From Castor canadensis (taxonomy: Eukaryota > Chordata > Mammalia > Rodentia > Castoridae): DNA of 64,000 bases. Shown here in pieces: positions 1 to 11,285 of this stretch. The position numbers and the translations under genes are program-made. The stretch covers positions 101,717,384 through 101,781,383 of the forward strand of contig NC_133391.1 in NCBI RefSeq assembly GCF_047511655.1, written 5' to 3'. How positions within the stretch are numbered: position 1 is the stretch's first letter; each line of letters opens with the position of its first letter. The notes beneath the pieces are model-generated. The model was given only the letters and a program-made list of their open reading frames with translations, had not been told where the DNA came from and did no database searches.

Positions 1-1844
1 TAATAAGTTAATAAATATTGATATATTCCTTATAAAGCATACCCAAACAATAAATGATAATGCATACACTTGAGATGGCAGAGCTATTATAGTACATGTT
101 ATTCTTAGTCAAAAAGTTCTATATGAATTTCCTTTGAATGTATTTATTTCTTAGTCTACCTTTATAGGTACAAATGGTTTATCTTAACTAAAATAGAATT
201 TGTTAATGCTTGTTATTTTTCCAGCACATTATATTACTTTAGAAATACTATTCAAGCTTAGCTGAGTACCATAGTTCTTTTCCTATCCATGGAAATTGAT
301 TAACAGAGGCTCAGAATTTCTTAACACTATGCTACCTTGTCATGCAAAGCAATCATTTATTAGTTTATATCAAATCATTATTGTTGCCTGACAAGAATAC
401 TAGCTGTACAAATCCCACGTAGGAATAGTCCCCTCTCTTTCTTTCTCTTTTTCTATTTCATTCTTTTTGCTCCTTTACTCTTTCTCTTAGAATCCAAAAT
501 AAACACCTTGCACACAATTATTCCTATAGGCTGTTTTCAATGAAATTCAAACTAAGACAACTTTCATTTAGAACACCATAACAAAATGGGAGAGATTTAA
601 ATGATTCACAATATGTGTTCTAGAGACATTAGTGAAAATAGCAAATAAAGACCACTTAAAATCCTGTCCTCCATAAAAACAAAGATACCAACAAAAAAAT
701 TTCAAATTAACATTTTCAGAACTCAAAATTAATTAAAGACCTGCAGGTACTGAGGCAAGTTTATCTGAAAAGAAAGGATATTTTGATAATAGCAGTGAGC
801 TTTGTGACACTTTAACTTGCCTCATTCTCATGCACCCTTCCACAATCTGTGGTAGCATTAAAAATAAAAACTCACAATTCATGATGAAAGTCAGCAAACT
901 GATAGCCATTGGAGGAAGGAAAATATGGTTGGTGCTCTTTCAAACTTCTATTCCCAGGGGGAAAAAAGTCTGTCTTTATTAGACCTACCTGTCAATTCCC
1001 TGGATTCCACTACTACCGCTGGCTTTATGTGACCTGACTCATACTTTGCCTCATGCAACAGCATATGTCCTGGGAGAGTCTAAAGTAATTGTTGAACATC
1101 TTAGTTGCCTAAGACAGAAGATAACATTTGGAACAAATATTGCAGTAACCAAAAAGCCTAAAAGGAAAATCTGGGGAATAGAATGTCTGAGTTCTGACTC
1201 ATTCTTCTGAATCTAGAAGGTTGTATATTTACCACCTATGTTCAATATACCTGAGAAGGCTTCTGTCGGATCTCATTCTGATAATGACACTTTGCAGAAG
1301 TAGGAAGTGAAGGCTATAGCAGAATTGCTAACTGCCTGGACAAGTGTTGGAAACATGCCCTCAAACTGAGCTTCTTCAAAAAGACTGAGAGATATATTTG
1401 TCCAAAGAATCTAAAGAAATATCTATAAAATTATTAGCTGACCACTAACCAAACTGTACAAACACACAACGGCTACACATGACAAAGAATACAGACTTTA
1501 CAAAATTTGTTAAGAAAAGTCCTTAAACAAACAAGCAACAGCAAAACCCAAGAAGAAACCTATGAGTAACTAAATTATATTATTTTAAACATCCACTTTG
1601 CGATAAAAATTATGAGATAGAAAAAAGATATGATGAAGCATAGGTGGAGTAGGGGGAAAGCAGCCAACTGAAATTGTTCAAAGAAAGCTGAGACATTGGG
1701 GAAGTAAATATATCAGCTATTTTAAATGTGTTCAAAGAACTAATAGAAAACATGCCCAGAGAACTTGTGGAAAGAATGATAACAGTATCTCACAAAATGA
1801 AGAATGTTAATAAAGAAATATAAATTGTTTTTAAAAGAACTAAA
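1..1844. other. AT-rich stretch without recognised gene
   Basis: No long open frame, no conserved coding pattern and no clear repeat before about 1.68 kb. From about 1.68 kb the text starts to resemble the 5' part of an ancient L1, but the left edge of that element cannot be fixed by eye. Confidence 0.5.
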
Positions 1845-2932
1845 TAAAAATTCTGGAGGTGGAAAGTATAATGACTGAAATGAAAAATTCACTAGAAGAC
1901 CTCAACACCAGATTTGATCAGACATAGATATAGCCACAAATTTTAAGGTAAGTCAATTAATTTCATTAACATTAATCTGAGAAACAGAATTTTTTTTAAA
2001 AAAAAAAGTGTGAAGAGGACTAGAGCTATAGCTCAGCAATAGAGTACTTGATTGCACATATTAAGGCCCTGGTTTGATCCCTGGAACTGTAAATACATAA
2101 AAACATAGGAATGAAGCTGAACAGAGCCTCAAAAACCTATAGATCATTATTAAGCATTCTAACATACAATGGGAGTATTATAAAGAGAAGAGCTAAAGAA
2201 CAGGAGGAAAAAATATTTGAAAAAATAATTTTCAAAATTCCCAAATTTGAAGAAAACTCTAGTTTTAACATCCATCCAAGAACCTCTGCCAAATCCATGT
2301 AAGATAAACTTAAGAGATCCACAACTTAGATATACATTGAAATTCAAAAAAAATGAAAGAACCTTGAAATCAGCAGAAGAGAAGAAAATCTCAGGGGATC
2401 CTCAAAGAGTTAATGATCAGTTTTTCATTCTAAATCACAGGGGCAGAAAAGCAATGGTTTGGCATGTTCAAAGTGCCAAAAGATAAAAGCAAAATAATAA
2501 TAATGAGAGAGAAATAGAGACTCAGAAAACAATAAGAACCAAAATAACAAAACCAAAGGTTGATTTTTTTCAAAAGATAGCAAAGAGAAGTTCCAGATCA
2601 CTACAATCAGAAGTTAAAGAGGGACCATCACAACTGACTTTCAAGAAATAAATTACTGAGAAATTCCGAACAACTGCATGCCAAAAAATTAGACAATCCA
2701 AATGTAATGGACAAATATCTTAAAAGATACAAATTACTTAATCATACTCAAGAAACAATGGAAAATCTGAATAGACAAAAAAATCACATTAGTAATCAGA
2801 AAACTCCATTAAAACATCACAGGACTACATGTCATCACTGGTGTTTCTGCTGAATGTTTAAAGAAAAATTCACCACTAACCAATCCTTTACCAATTATCT
2901 CCACCAAAAGGAAAACATAAGGAGATGCAGAA
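1845..2932 (+). mobile_element. Ancient L1, ORF1 to ORF2 remnant (left half)
   Basis: The stretch 1845-1980 and 2100-2490 reads like decayed L1 ORF1: a coiled-coil stretch, then the RRM/C-terminal part around 2270-2470. Near 2495 it jumps to the ORF2 linker between endonuclease and reverse transcriptase (2500-2790) and then to the early reverse-transcriptase region (2820-2932), so two internal deletions are inferred. Many stops and indels are present. At 2571-2573 the codon matching the shared stop of the younger L1s is CAA, not TAA. It is interrupted by a tRNA-like SINE at 2018 and by the LTR at 2938, and resumes at 3421. Confidence 0.7.
2018..2098 (+). mobile_element. tRNA-like (ID-type) SINE
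   Basis: About 80 bp with the box-A-like 'tatagctcagcaatagagta' and the box-B-like 'ctggtttgatccctgg', followed by an A-rich end. It is a diverged copy of the short SINE that recurs through the window. It lies inside the ancient L1 ORF1 remnant. Confidence 0.75.
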
Positions 2933-2937
2933 CTCTC

Positions 2938-3415
2938 TGTTATGGTTTGAATATGAAATAACCCCCAGAGGCTCATGTAGCAAATGCTTTGTCCCTAGCT
3001 TCTGGCACTACTGATGGGCGATTGGATCAGGAGGGTACTGACCTAATCAATGGATTAGTCCATTGATGCATTCAAACTTTGATGGCATTATTGGGAGGTG
3101 ATGGAAACTAGGAGGTGGGGCTCAGTTGGTCAAAGTAGAGAACTGGGGGTGTGCCTTTCAAAGGTATATCTTATCCCTGTCCCTTTCTATTTCCTGTCTC
3201 TCTGTATCTCTGTGCTTCCCAACCATCATGAGGTGAGCAGCTCTGCAGTACCATGTCCTCTCTGCCATGAGGCTGAGCCTCACCACAGGCCTAGAAGCAG
3301 GAGTCAAATAACCATCTATTAAAATGTCTGAAACCACAAACCAAAATAAGTCTTTTCTCCTCTGAGTTGACTATCTCAGTCATTTTGTCACAGTGATGAA
3401 AAGCTCTCCAAATCA
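2938..3415 (+). mobile_element. Solo LTR of ERVL-MaLR type
   Basis: A 478-bp element starting TG (tgttatggtttgaatatg) and ending CA. It has the layout of MaLR LTRs of the MST/MLT1 group: a 'gaggtggggctcag' block, a 'tcaccacaggcc' block and a late 'aaccaaaataagtc' block containing the polyadenylation area. A 5-bp duplication, ctctc, flanks it at 2933-2937 and 3416-3420, which matches the 5-bp duplications of ERVL integration. The ancient L1 resumes directly after it. No internal retroviral sequence is present, so it is a solo LTR. Family placement is from memory of the consensus pattern. Confidence 0.8.
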
Positions 3416-3420
3416 CTCTC

Positions 3421-3905
3421 CAATTCATTTTATGAGGACAGAATTATCCTAATATGAAAAACAGGGTATTACAAGGAAAGAAAATTATGGTCAATATCCT
3501 TCATGAATATAGGCACAAAAGTCATTGATAAAATACTAGGAAATAAAATCCAACAGCCTATCAAAAGGATTATACACTGTGACCAAGAAACATTATCCAA
3601 AGAATGTAAAATATGTTCAACATATGAAAACCAGCATAACATGCTATAGTAAGAGTAGAGAAGAGGGTGTTTTTCGGTTTTGGTTTTGGTTTTGTCTTCT
3701 TACAGTGCTGGGGATTGAACTCAGGACCTTGTGAATGTAGCACTAAGCTACCTCTCTAGCCCTATTACAAAAATATGATAAATTATCTTAAAGTGATCAT
3801 CTCAGAAAAAGCATTTGAAAAAAGCTAATATCCTTTCATGATTAAAAAAATTTTAAAACTCAACAGTCTTAGAGGAGAAGACAAACTTCTCTATTGTAAG
3901 TAGTA
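3421..3905 (+). mobile_element. Ancient L1 ORF2 remnant (continuation)
   Basis: Resumes the reverse-transcriptase region of the element at 1845-2932 and runs to about 3905, where the signal is lost. It is cut by an antisense SINE at 3663-3764. Stops and frameshifts are frequent. Confidence 0.7.
3663..3764 (-). mobile_element. tRNA-like SINE, antisense
   Basis: A T/G-rich tail (repeated 'ggtttt') is followed by 'gctggggattgaactcagga' and 'ctaagctacctctctagccc', the reverse complement of the box-B and box-A parts of a tRNA/ID-type SINE. Confidence 0.75.
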
Positions 3906-6338
3906 GAGGGTAAAGTCCTTTCCTTTTTCTCAACATTTAGAACCATGTCTAATAGATATTTGTTTAATGAATGACTTCAAATCTGTCTTAACAATCTTGA
4001 AAATTATCCTTATCACTCATCCATTAGTATATTCAGAATTCTTCATATAAACCTCCCTTTGCCTCTGAAAAAGGAATAAAAGTAAAGTAGTTTTCTTCCT
4101 TACATCTTTTAATCTTTAACCCTCCTTCCCTTTAAATGAAATGCTTGGGATTTTTGCCTCTTTAACAATAACCTTCCTAATCAAATGATTAGGGAAAAAA
4201 CATTCAATAAAGCAACGTCTGCATTTCTAATACTGCAATGCTCCTTAAGTATATTTAATGAAAAAGCACCAAACATAAGCATATAACTTGATAACCCAGA
4301 ACAATATCTCCTTAGAGAAAATACCATTTTCAAGGTATAAAAGATTAGTAAAATCAAACCAGTATTGGCCTAGACACATGACATTATTTCTAAAGTACGC
4401 CTCCAGAAAAGGGGAAATAGGCTTTTCTAACAAAATCATGAACATTTTATGCAAGGATTTTGCATGTATTTCTCTGTGTAAGATGAATCTCAAATTTATT
4501 AGGGAATTGGATGTAAACACAAACATTAAGGAAAGCAGAGTAAAATGTACCACACTGTATTATATAGATTTCCAATCAGAACAAAGGAGTCTTATCTCTC
4601 AGCAGGAAATGTGTGAGATGAATTTCTCACTTAGTCAATTAATTTACACTTTAGTCACCAGTGCTAGAAGGTAGCATGGCCCACTTAGTGGTCGAAGGCT
4701 AGAATATGTAATAATAATTCACATTTATAAAGACTTCAGAATATTAATTATTTAATCCATACTATATTGCTGCCTGATAATTCAGAATTATTGCATGTGC
4801 TTTTTAGGCTAGAGAAACTGATCTAAATCAATTAAAATCCATGCTAAAAGCAGAGTTCTTAGCCTTTTAGTCAGTGTTCAGTCCATTTTTGCCTTGCCAC
4901 TCTAGCCCTTTGGACTCTGTGATGGGTTAATTAAATTCTCTTGCTTTGAATTTGTCCATAAAATGGTAATAATAAGACAAATCTTACAGTAGTATATTGT
5001 GCAAATTAACTGATTTTTGCAAAGCACTTTCAGATTTATGGAAGAAAAGTATAAATTGTAAATATTTCAATTGATTTTAAATGATAAAGGATCATTTTTA
5101 TTCATTTATCAGCAGATAGTGACAGAGATATTGAATAATATATAAAATGATGAAAAATTCTTTCCATCACTCAAAGAAAGAGCACTTGAAACTCTCACCT
5201 CCATTCAGCCAGCTATGACTCATTCATTGGAACAGAGGCAATGATTCATTCATTTCTACAACTAGTCAGGCTAACATGCATTTTCCACTACGATAAGGAT
5301 ATTGGCCATTCCTGATAACGTGGTCTCTCATTCATGGTTGAATTTTAAATAGGTGTTCAATATTCCAGTCTTCAGGGAACTTCTGTGCAATTTGGAGTAT
5401 AACTTATCTGAGAAAAGGATACAATTTATTTTATTTGTATTTTTCTGTGCATTAACCATAGTTGTACAAAACATTTTGGACCAATATTAAATGTTTTTAT
5501 AATCAAATTTACTTATAAACATTATATCATTTCAATGAAAATGCTATCAACATTTCACATCTCAAAGAATTATTTCATTTGTACCTACCTTCTTAGATGA
5601 ATTTTGCTACATAATAGTTCTATAAAACATGTTGAACTTGACTCTGAAAATAAAAATACAACCAAGTTATTTTATCTTACAACTATAAATAAATAATTTA
5701 AGGACTTTTATTTCAAACTTGAATCCAAAGTTGAAAATCCAAAGCCATATAAACCTAGAATTATATAGTGATAAAATGCTGGTACTTAGTGCAAGAAATG
5801 AAACACTGAACCGTAAAATGTGTCTAAAGAATGGTTTGTAGCCATCTTCAATCAAAGCTCAATACCCATCGATTTTTCTCCCAAAACAGGAGGCTCAGTT
5901 CTCCTGAATTGCTTCTCAGATGTAGAGTTCTTTCCCTCAACTTATCTTCATATGTCTGCTCGCCAGAAGTATACACTTAGCACAGAACAGTCTTTTAAAA
6001 GGCACAAATTCTATTCAAATCAAGTCAAATTTAAGTCCTGGTTCAAAAAGGAAATAAGCATAATTAGAATGTTTGAAAAGGTCTACTTTTGTCTATTAAC
6101 CCAGCTTGAGATTTCAATGCCTCTCTAGTAAAGACAAATCCTGAAATCCAAGGCCAACCAGGGTATCTCAGATTTTTATATCTATCAAAACCCCATATAT
6201 TTTACCCGTGTCTTCTCTGCATTAGCCTCTTGCTTATGAAGATTTGTCTGTTTATGTCTTTATATACATATATATGTATCTTATTGAAAACACACGGCAT
6301 CCTACCTAGCAACAATAGAAATGCCCTTACAAACTACA
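3906..6338. other. No recognised feature
   Basis: AT-rich unique-looking sequence. Open frames of 102 and 128 codons near 4.25-4.67 kb lie on opposite strands over the same bases and have no recognisable domain; I treat them as chance. No RNA gene or clear repeat seen. Confidence 0.4.
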
Positions 6339-6856
6339 TGTTTATTGACAAAACATAAAATACCAAGTGTTGCCAAGAATATTGAGAAACTGGAACCCTC
6401 CTACATTGTAAATTACCTTGTCTAAGATATTTTGTTATAGTAGCAGAAATAAACTAAAACACAGTATAGGTAAAAATTCAAATTGCTGCAGCCATGATGA
6501 AAAACAGTTTCTTAGTTCCTCAGAAAGGTAAACATAGCATTACTATACAATCAGCAACTTCACAGTTGAGTATACATTCAAAAGTTGAAAGCCAAAACTC
6601 CAATAGCTATATGTACCCCTCCATCCCCATACCAGTATTATTCCCAGTCTCTAAAAGGCTTCAATATCCATGCCAATATCCACCAATAAATGAATGAAAG
6701 AACAAAATGTGGTATATTCATCCAATAGAATATAATTCAGTTATAAAAAGGAATGAAATTTGGACACAATGGATGACCTCTAAAAACATGCTAAGTGAAA
6801 TAAAAATTATTCTAAATAAAATAAATAGAGCAAATATGTTCTAATTTTACCTATAC
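6339..6856 (+). mobile_element. Ancient L1 ORF2 3' end
   Basis: From 'ataccaagtgttgccaagaa' onward this follows the C-terminal ORF2 and early 3' UTR of old mammalian L1s, including 'tgtggtatattcatccaata' and the 'aaaaggaatgaaatt' stretch. A 60-bp foreign segment (6417-6478) interrupts it. The element is cut by the LTR at 6857 and resumes at 7213. Confidence 0.7.
6417..6478. repeat. Inverted-repeat arm matching 6843-6905
   Basis: The bases 6427-6475 are the exact reverse complement of 6845-6893 (49 bp without mismatch), with weaker matching on both sides. The other arm covers about 12 bp of L1 flank plus the first part of the LTR. This arm breaks the ancient L1 between its 'cattgta' and 'attgctgcagcc' parts. 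Confidence 0.85.
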
Positions 6857-7212
6857 TGTGTTTTAGTTTATTTCTGCTACTATAACAAAATATGTTAGAC
6901 ACGGTAATTTATAAATAATGGAAATTTTTTTCTCACAGTTTAAGAGGCTGAAAAGTCCAAGATCAAGGTGCCAGAAGGTTCAATGTCTAGTAAGGACTTG
7001 ATCTGCACTTCAAGGGTGGCATCCTCACATGGTGGAAGGGTAGCTCCCCCAAGCCTTTTTTGTGCAAATCTCATTCATGTATCTCTGCATATGACATGTA
7101 TATATTACACATACATACATACATATCTTATTTTACCTAACCACTTACTAAAGGCCCCACCTCTCAAAACCAACATGAATTTTGAGGGGACACAAACAGA
7201 CAAAGCATCATA
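6857..7212 (-). mobile_element. MaLR-type LTR, antisense
   Basis: Reading the minus strand from about 7212 gives the familiar MaLR start ('tttgtgtcccctcaaaattc', 'gaggtggggcc') and end ('tttataaattaccgtg' region). The plus strand shows the matching 'aagtccaagatcaaggtgcc' and 'cctcacatggtggaagg' blocks. It sits within ancient L1 3' sequence on both sides. Exact ends and the target duplication could not be fixed. Confidence 0.65.
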
Positions 7213-7345
7213 GATAAATTCATAGAGACAGAAATTAAAATAGATGTTGCCAAGGGCTGAAATGATGAAGAAATGGGGAGTTAGTGTTTAATGGGTAGGG
7301 AGTTTCTTTGTGAGAAAATGAAAAGGTCCTTGAGAGTGAACTACA
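7213..7345 (+). mobile_element. Ancient L1 3' UTR (continuation)
   Basis: The text 'ttcatagagacagaaatta', 'ttgccaagggctgaaatgat' and 'taatgggtagggagtttctt' follows the 3' UTR of old L1s and continues the element at 6339-6856 beyond the LTR. Confidence 0.7.
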
Positions 7346-7359
7346 CACTTAAAAATGGT

Positions 7360-7482
7360 TAAAATGAGTAGGTACAGTGGTACACAGCTGTAATCCCACC
7401 ACTTAGGAGGCTAAGTCTCAGATTAGCATTAGTTGAAAGCCAGCCAGGACTACATCATGAGACCCTGTCTAAAAAATGATTA
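7360..7482 (+). mobile_element. Alu/B1-like SINE
   Basis: Contains 'cacagctgtaatcccaccac', 'aggaggctaag', 'gccagccaggactacat' and 'gagaccctgtct', the 7SL-derived Alu/B1 pattern, and ends A-rich. Similar 'aaatggttaaa' and 'aaatgattaaa' text on its two sides may be a decayed target duplication. Confidence 0.8.
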
Positions 7483-7507
7483 AATTTGTAAGTTTCATAT
7501 TCTGGGC

Positions 7508-7622
7508 TTTTTTTTTTTTTTTTTAGAGACAGATTCTTATGTTCTCTAGGCTGGCCTAGAACTCATGTCCTCCTACTTCACTCCCCTAAGTAGCTAGAAG
7601 CTCAGGTGCTTCTGGCTGTTAT
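7508..7622 (-). mobile_element. Alu/B1-like SINE, antisense
   Basis: Starts with a T run (the A-tail in reverse), then 'agagacagattcttatg', 'aggctggcctagaactcat' and 'taagtagctagaagctcagg'. This is the reverse complement of a B1-type SINE. Confidence 0.8.
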
Positions 7623-7639
7623 GATACGTAAATTTTATC

Positions 7640-8734
7640 ACAAACCAAAGCTCAAGGCTAATGGCGATTACATCAATATATTTGTTCAGAAGTATTCAGT
7701 ACCATTTGATTGCTTTTTTTCATAATTAGAGGTCTTCAACTTGTCCTCCATAAGTGTTTGTGTTGCGTATGCAAAATCCAATTTGTGAAAATGGGAGAAA
7801 GGTGTACACAGTGTTCAAATTTATTAGATGAGGAAATAAACATAAAATTTACCTTTGCAATTTTGTTGAAGTTCACAGTAAAATATCCTTCTTGAGGTTT
7901 ATTAAACTCTAATCATTTTCTTGAAAGATTAGCAGCAATTATCATTAAGGTTTAGGCACTTAACTGTGACTACTGCAATAAATCTTATTAAAATCACTGA
8001 AACATGCTTTTTTCGCATGTGGCAACCTGTCTCTGAATCACAACCATCTGTAAGTGGTGATTGCCTGGTGCACACAGATGGGAGTAAAATAACTAAAGCT
8101 ATACCATTCTTTAATCATCAGTTAGTACCAAACAAACTGAAATCTGAGTCAGACTATTTGCATTTGAAAGATTACATGATCGCTATAATTAACAAATACT
8201 CATCAAGTTTCTGATATAAAATGAATTATATGTATCTGATTAAAAATAACACTTGAACTCTCAGCCCCTGTTTCTAATCTCTGGCAACCTATAAAAAATC
8301 ATATGTTAACAATACAGGAATGGGTTTCAAGTTTTTATAGCACACAATTCCTCTACAGATTTTAAATGACAGAAGAATGGAAGGGAATAATTTATTCTTT
8401 CTGGCTTACGGCACAGAATTGTGAAAGCTCTCAGTCCATAACTTCAGGACTACACTAAACTGCTGTCATCCTAAATCAGGTAGAAAGGTAAGTATTTGGC
8501 CTGCCTTATTTTCCCTTCAAGACAAGGGAAAAACAGACCTATGTTAGTCACAAAGCCCAAATCACAAAATAAGAAAAAGAATGTCCCAAATCAAGGCGAG
8601 TAATGTTTTCTAGGTGTCACCACATTTTGACTAATAAGGTCTACTTCTATTGCATTAACAGTCAAACTAGGAAAAGAGATATGAGCACTGCATGGTGACA
8701 AAGAAAATGAGTTTGTAGTAGACAAGATTTGCTT
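7640..8734. other. No recognised feature
   Basis: AT-rich unique-looking DNA. I see no gene, RNA gene or clear repeat. Confidence 0.4.
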
Positions 8735-8841
8735 TCAATCCTTTGTGCGAATTTCAGTACATGTCCCCTGAACCAAATTACTTAACATTTTGGAGCCTCA
8801 GACTCCTCATCAGTAGACCAAAAGAGGGGAGACAATCTAGG

Positions 8842-8878
<37 letters not shown>

Positions 8879-8990
8879 GGATTCCTGTGAAGACTGAGTG
8901 AAGTGATCAAAGATACTTAGCACAATGGTACATAAGACATATTGAATGTATTTTTGTTAAATGAATAAGTATGATGACAAGGGTGATAGT
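8735..8990 (+). mobile_element. MIR SINE carrying a CA repeat
   Basis: 'ccaaattacttaacatttt', 'gagcctcagactcctcatc' and 'gaagactgagtgaagtgatc' follow the MIR core, and the end 'ttgttaaatgaataag' follows its LINE2-like tail. A 32-bp CA run has grown inside the element. Confidence 0.75.
8845..8876 (+). repeat. (CA)16 microsatellite
   Basis: Sixteen uninterrupted CA units inside a MIR element. Confidence 0.98.
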
Positions 8991-9114
8991 CTGACTTAAC
9001 ATCTAATTGTGTCTATTAAATCTTTTACAGTCTTGATTAACATCAGAGCATTTCTTAATTTGGCAAGAGTTCATTCAGGAATTAAAAGCAGGTATCTAGA
9101 TAAAGGATTTATTC

Positions 9115-9290
9115 CTTCTTCCCCCACACTAGCTATGTGACTTTGGCAAGTTACTCATCTACTCTGTGCTTCTCTTTAGTCATCTATAAAGTGGGGCAAC
9201 AAATTAACTCAAAGGGTTGTTAGGAGTATTAGAACAGGCCCAGCCATCTAGAACTGTTCAACAAATATCAAGTAGCTGCTATTCACATAT
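9115..9290 (+). mobile_element. MIR SINE
   Basis: 'ctagctatgtgactttggca', 'agttactcatctactctgtg', 'aaagtggggcaac' and 'ggttgttaggagtatt' follow the MIR consensus in order. Confidence 0.8.
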
Positions 9291-11139
9291 GAGATGGTCC
9301 CTAAGTGTACAATAGAAGACAGACATAGTCCATGGCCTCATGTAGTTTAAAAAATAAATATGAAAATACACAATTCTAAATCAAAAGAGAGGGAATAAGG
9401 GAGAGACCTAAGTATAGTCAACAGACCTTATGATTTCTGAATTATTTAATTCATGACAGGTTCCTCATCTATAAAATCTCAAAAATATTACTTATGAGAT
9501 AATTATTGTAGGAAGTGACTAAGTATTATAATGTAGAGCCCCTAGAAATAAAAACCTAAGAATGTCAGCTTCTTTCTCCCCTGTTCTTTATAGTGTCTAA
9601 CACTTTTAAAAACTACTTGCTTTATTCAGTTTGTCTGAAGGTTATTATTATTACTATTATCTGCAAGAAAAGTTTTCTTAACCTCAAATGACCTCATTCT
9701 TTGAGACACCAGATGCTGGAGAATATTAAAATTATATTTAAAGCAGTGCTACATTCAAATTAAGATGTATTTTCTGCTAGATTACATTTTTTAAAAGACA
9801 GTCATCACATATTATATACACTTAGATATCAAATGACTGCATTTACATTTGAACCAAAATAAAAGATGGAAGCAGTTAATAAAGTTCTAATTCATTGCCT
9901 TGAATGTTTTTAGCCTACTACATCCAAATTATTTTTTAAATAACTACCACCAGAAAGGCTAATGCAGTGCAGATGACACCCCAAATATTTGCAATAGGTC
10001 ACGTGAACGCGGCTGCAGCATCTCAACAATTGACTATAATAGGTTTAAGGAGGAATGATAGGCTGCCTTGATATTTAAATAGATAATATTTTCTATTAAA
10101 TCTTTTTTAAAAAACCTTGATTAACACCAGAAATATTTCTCACTTTACCAAAAGAAACCCTCATTAAGGAAATTTTCACTGAGTTACATACAATATGCTC
10201 ATCTGTGCACCATGAACTTGTTTTTACTCTATATTCAAAGCTGTATGTTTATTTCTCTGTTCTAGTTCAGTTCTAAAAGCCAAAAATATGAAACAGATGT
10301 GGTGACTTTCTGTGTACTGTGAAGCACAATTATGCTTCTTTGAATTGCTTAGGCTAAACAGTTGCCATCCCTAGAGCACATCGAAACTGTTTGAGATTCT
10401 TTACAGCCAAGAATACAGTTTGCTACCTGTCAGAAACCAGAATTGGCAGTCCACAGCTGGTTAATTGCAATGGATGCTTCCTGACTGTCCTCAGGACAAA
10501 CCTGTGAACATAAAAGATACACAAGGAAAACTCCAGCTACCCGAGTGTGCTGTCTTAGCCTGAAGAAGGTGAGCGATTTGATAGTGTGCGTCAAGGTCCA
10601 CTTTATGCTGCGATTTAACTGCACTAAAAAGCAGTTCAGTTTGTCCTGCTTCTGAGTTCACAGGCAACATGGGCCACAGCCCAGAAGACTCAAAAAACTT
10701 GGGACTCATTTGTTTCAGCCATGATTCTCTTCAACCTGTGCCTGCCAGATCGGCCTATGTTTTAAAAGCACATAATGTTGATTTTTCTTTTGCTGAGAAT
10801 AGTTTAAAAACATGTGGAAATTGCTATAATTGAAGAGGAATCTTGAAACAAATGGTAATTTTGTTCTCAAAAAGGAAACTTTCTTCAGACTGTGGGAGGT
10901 GAGGAAAGGAAGTTTCCTTTTCTTCTAAAATAAGTGAATGCTGAAAATAATGGCACTCATAGAATCCTGCCTTGATCTTGTTGGTTTACAATTTCAAGAG
11001 GGTTTTAAAACAAAAGTTAGAGGAGGATGTATTTATATAGGAACATTCATCAAGAGCCATGCTTACAGGATCATAAGTTTAATGCAAATAAGCAGGCCAG
11101 CAGTCCAATAAAACGTATGTCTTTCTTCAAAGGAACCCG
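9291..11139. other. No recognised feature
   Basis: No gene found. The stretch 10090-10170 loosely resembles 9010-9085, which could be two copies of an old unnamed repeat. The part 10425-10745 is less AT-rich than its surroundings but has no frame or domain that I recognise. Confidence 0.35.
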
Positions 11140-11285
11140 TGTTCCCCCATTCATTCGCTCAGGCATCATTTATTTAACATAGACCTGGGCATTATCCTAG
11201 CTGCTGAGGATACTGAAATAAAAATACAATGTGTTTGCCTCATACAGAAAGGGGTAAAAGACATGTGATAGAGAAATATAATATT
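11140..11285 (+). mobile_element. L2/MIR-like 3' fragment
   Basis: 'cattcattcgctcaggcatc', 'atttatttaacatagacctg' and 'ctagctgctgaggatactg' resemble the 3' part of LINE2-type elements. Divergence is high, so family assignment is tentative. Confidence 0.5.

Noticed and set aside
4245..4674. Overlapping 102- and 128-codon frames on opposite strands
   Set aside because: Same bases open on both strands in AT-rich DNA, with no domain. Treated as chance.
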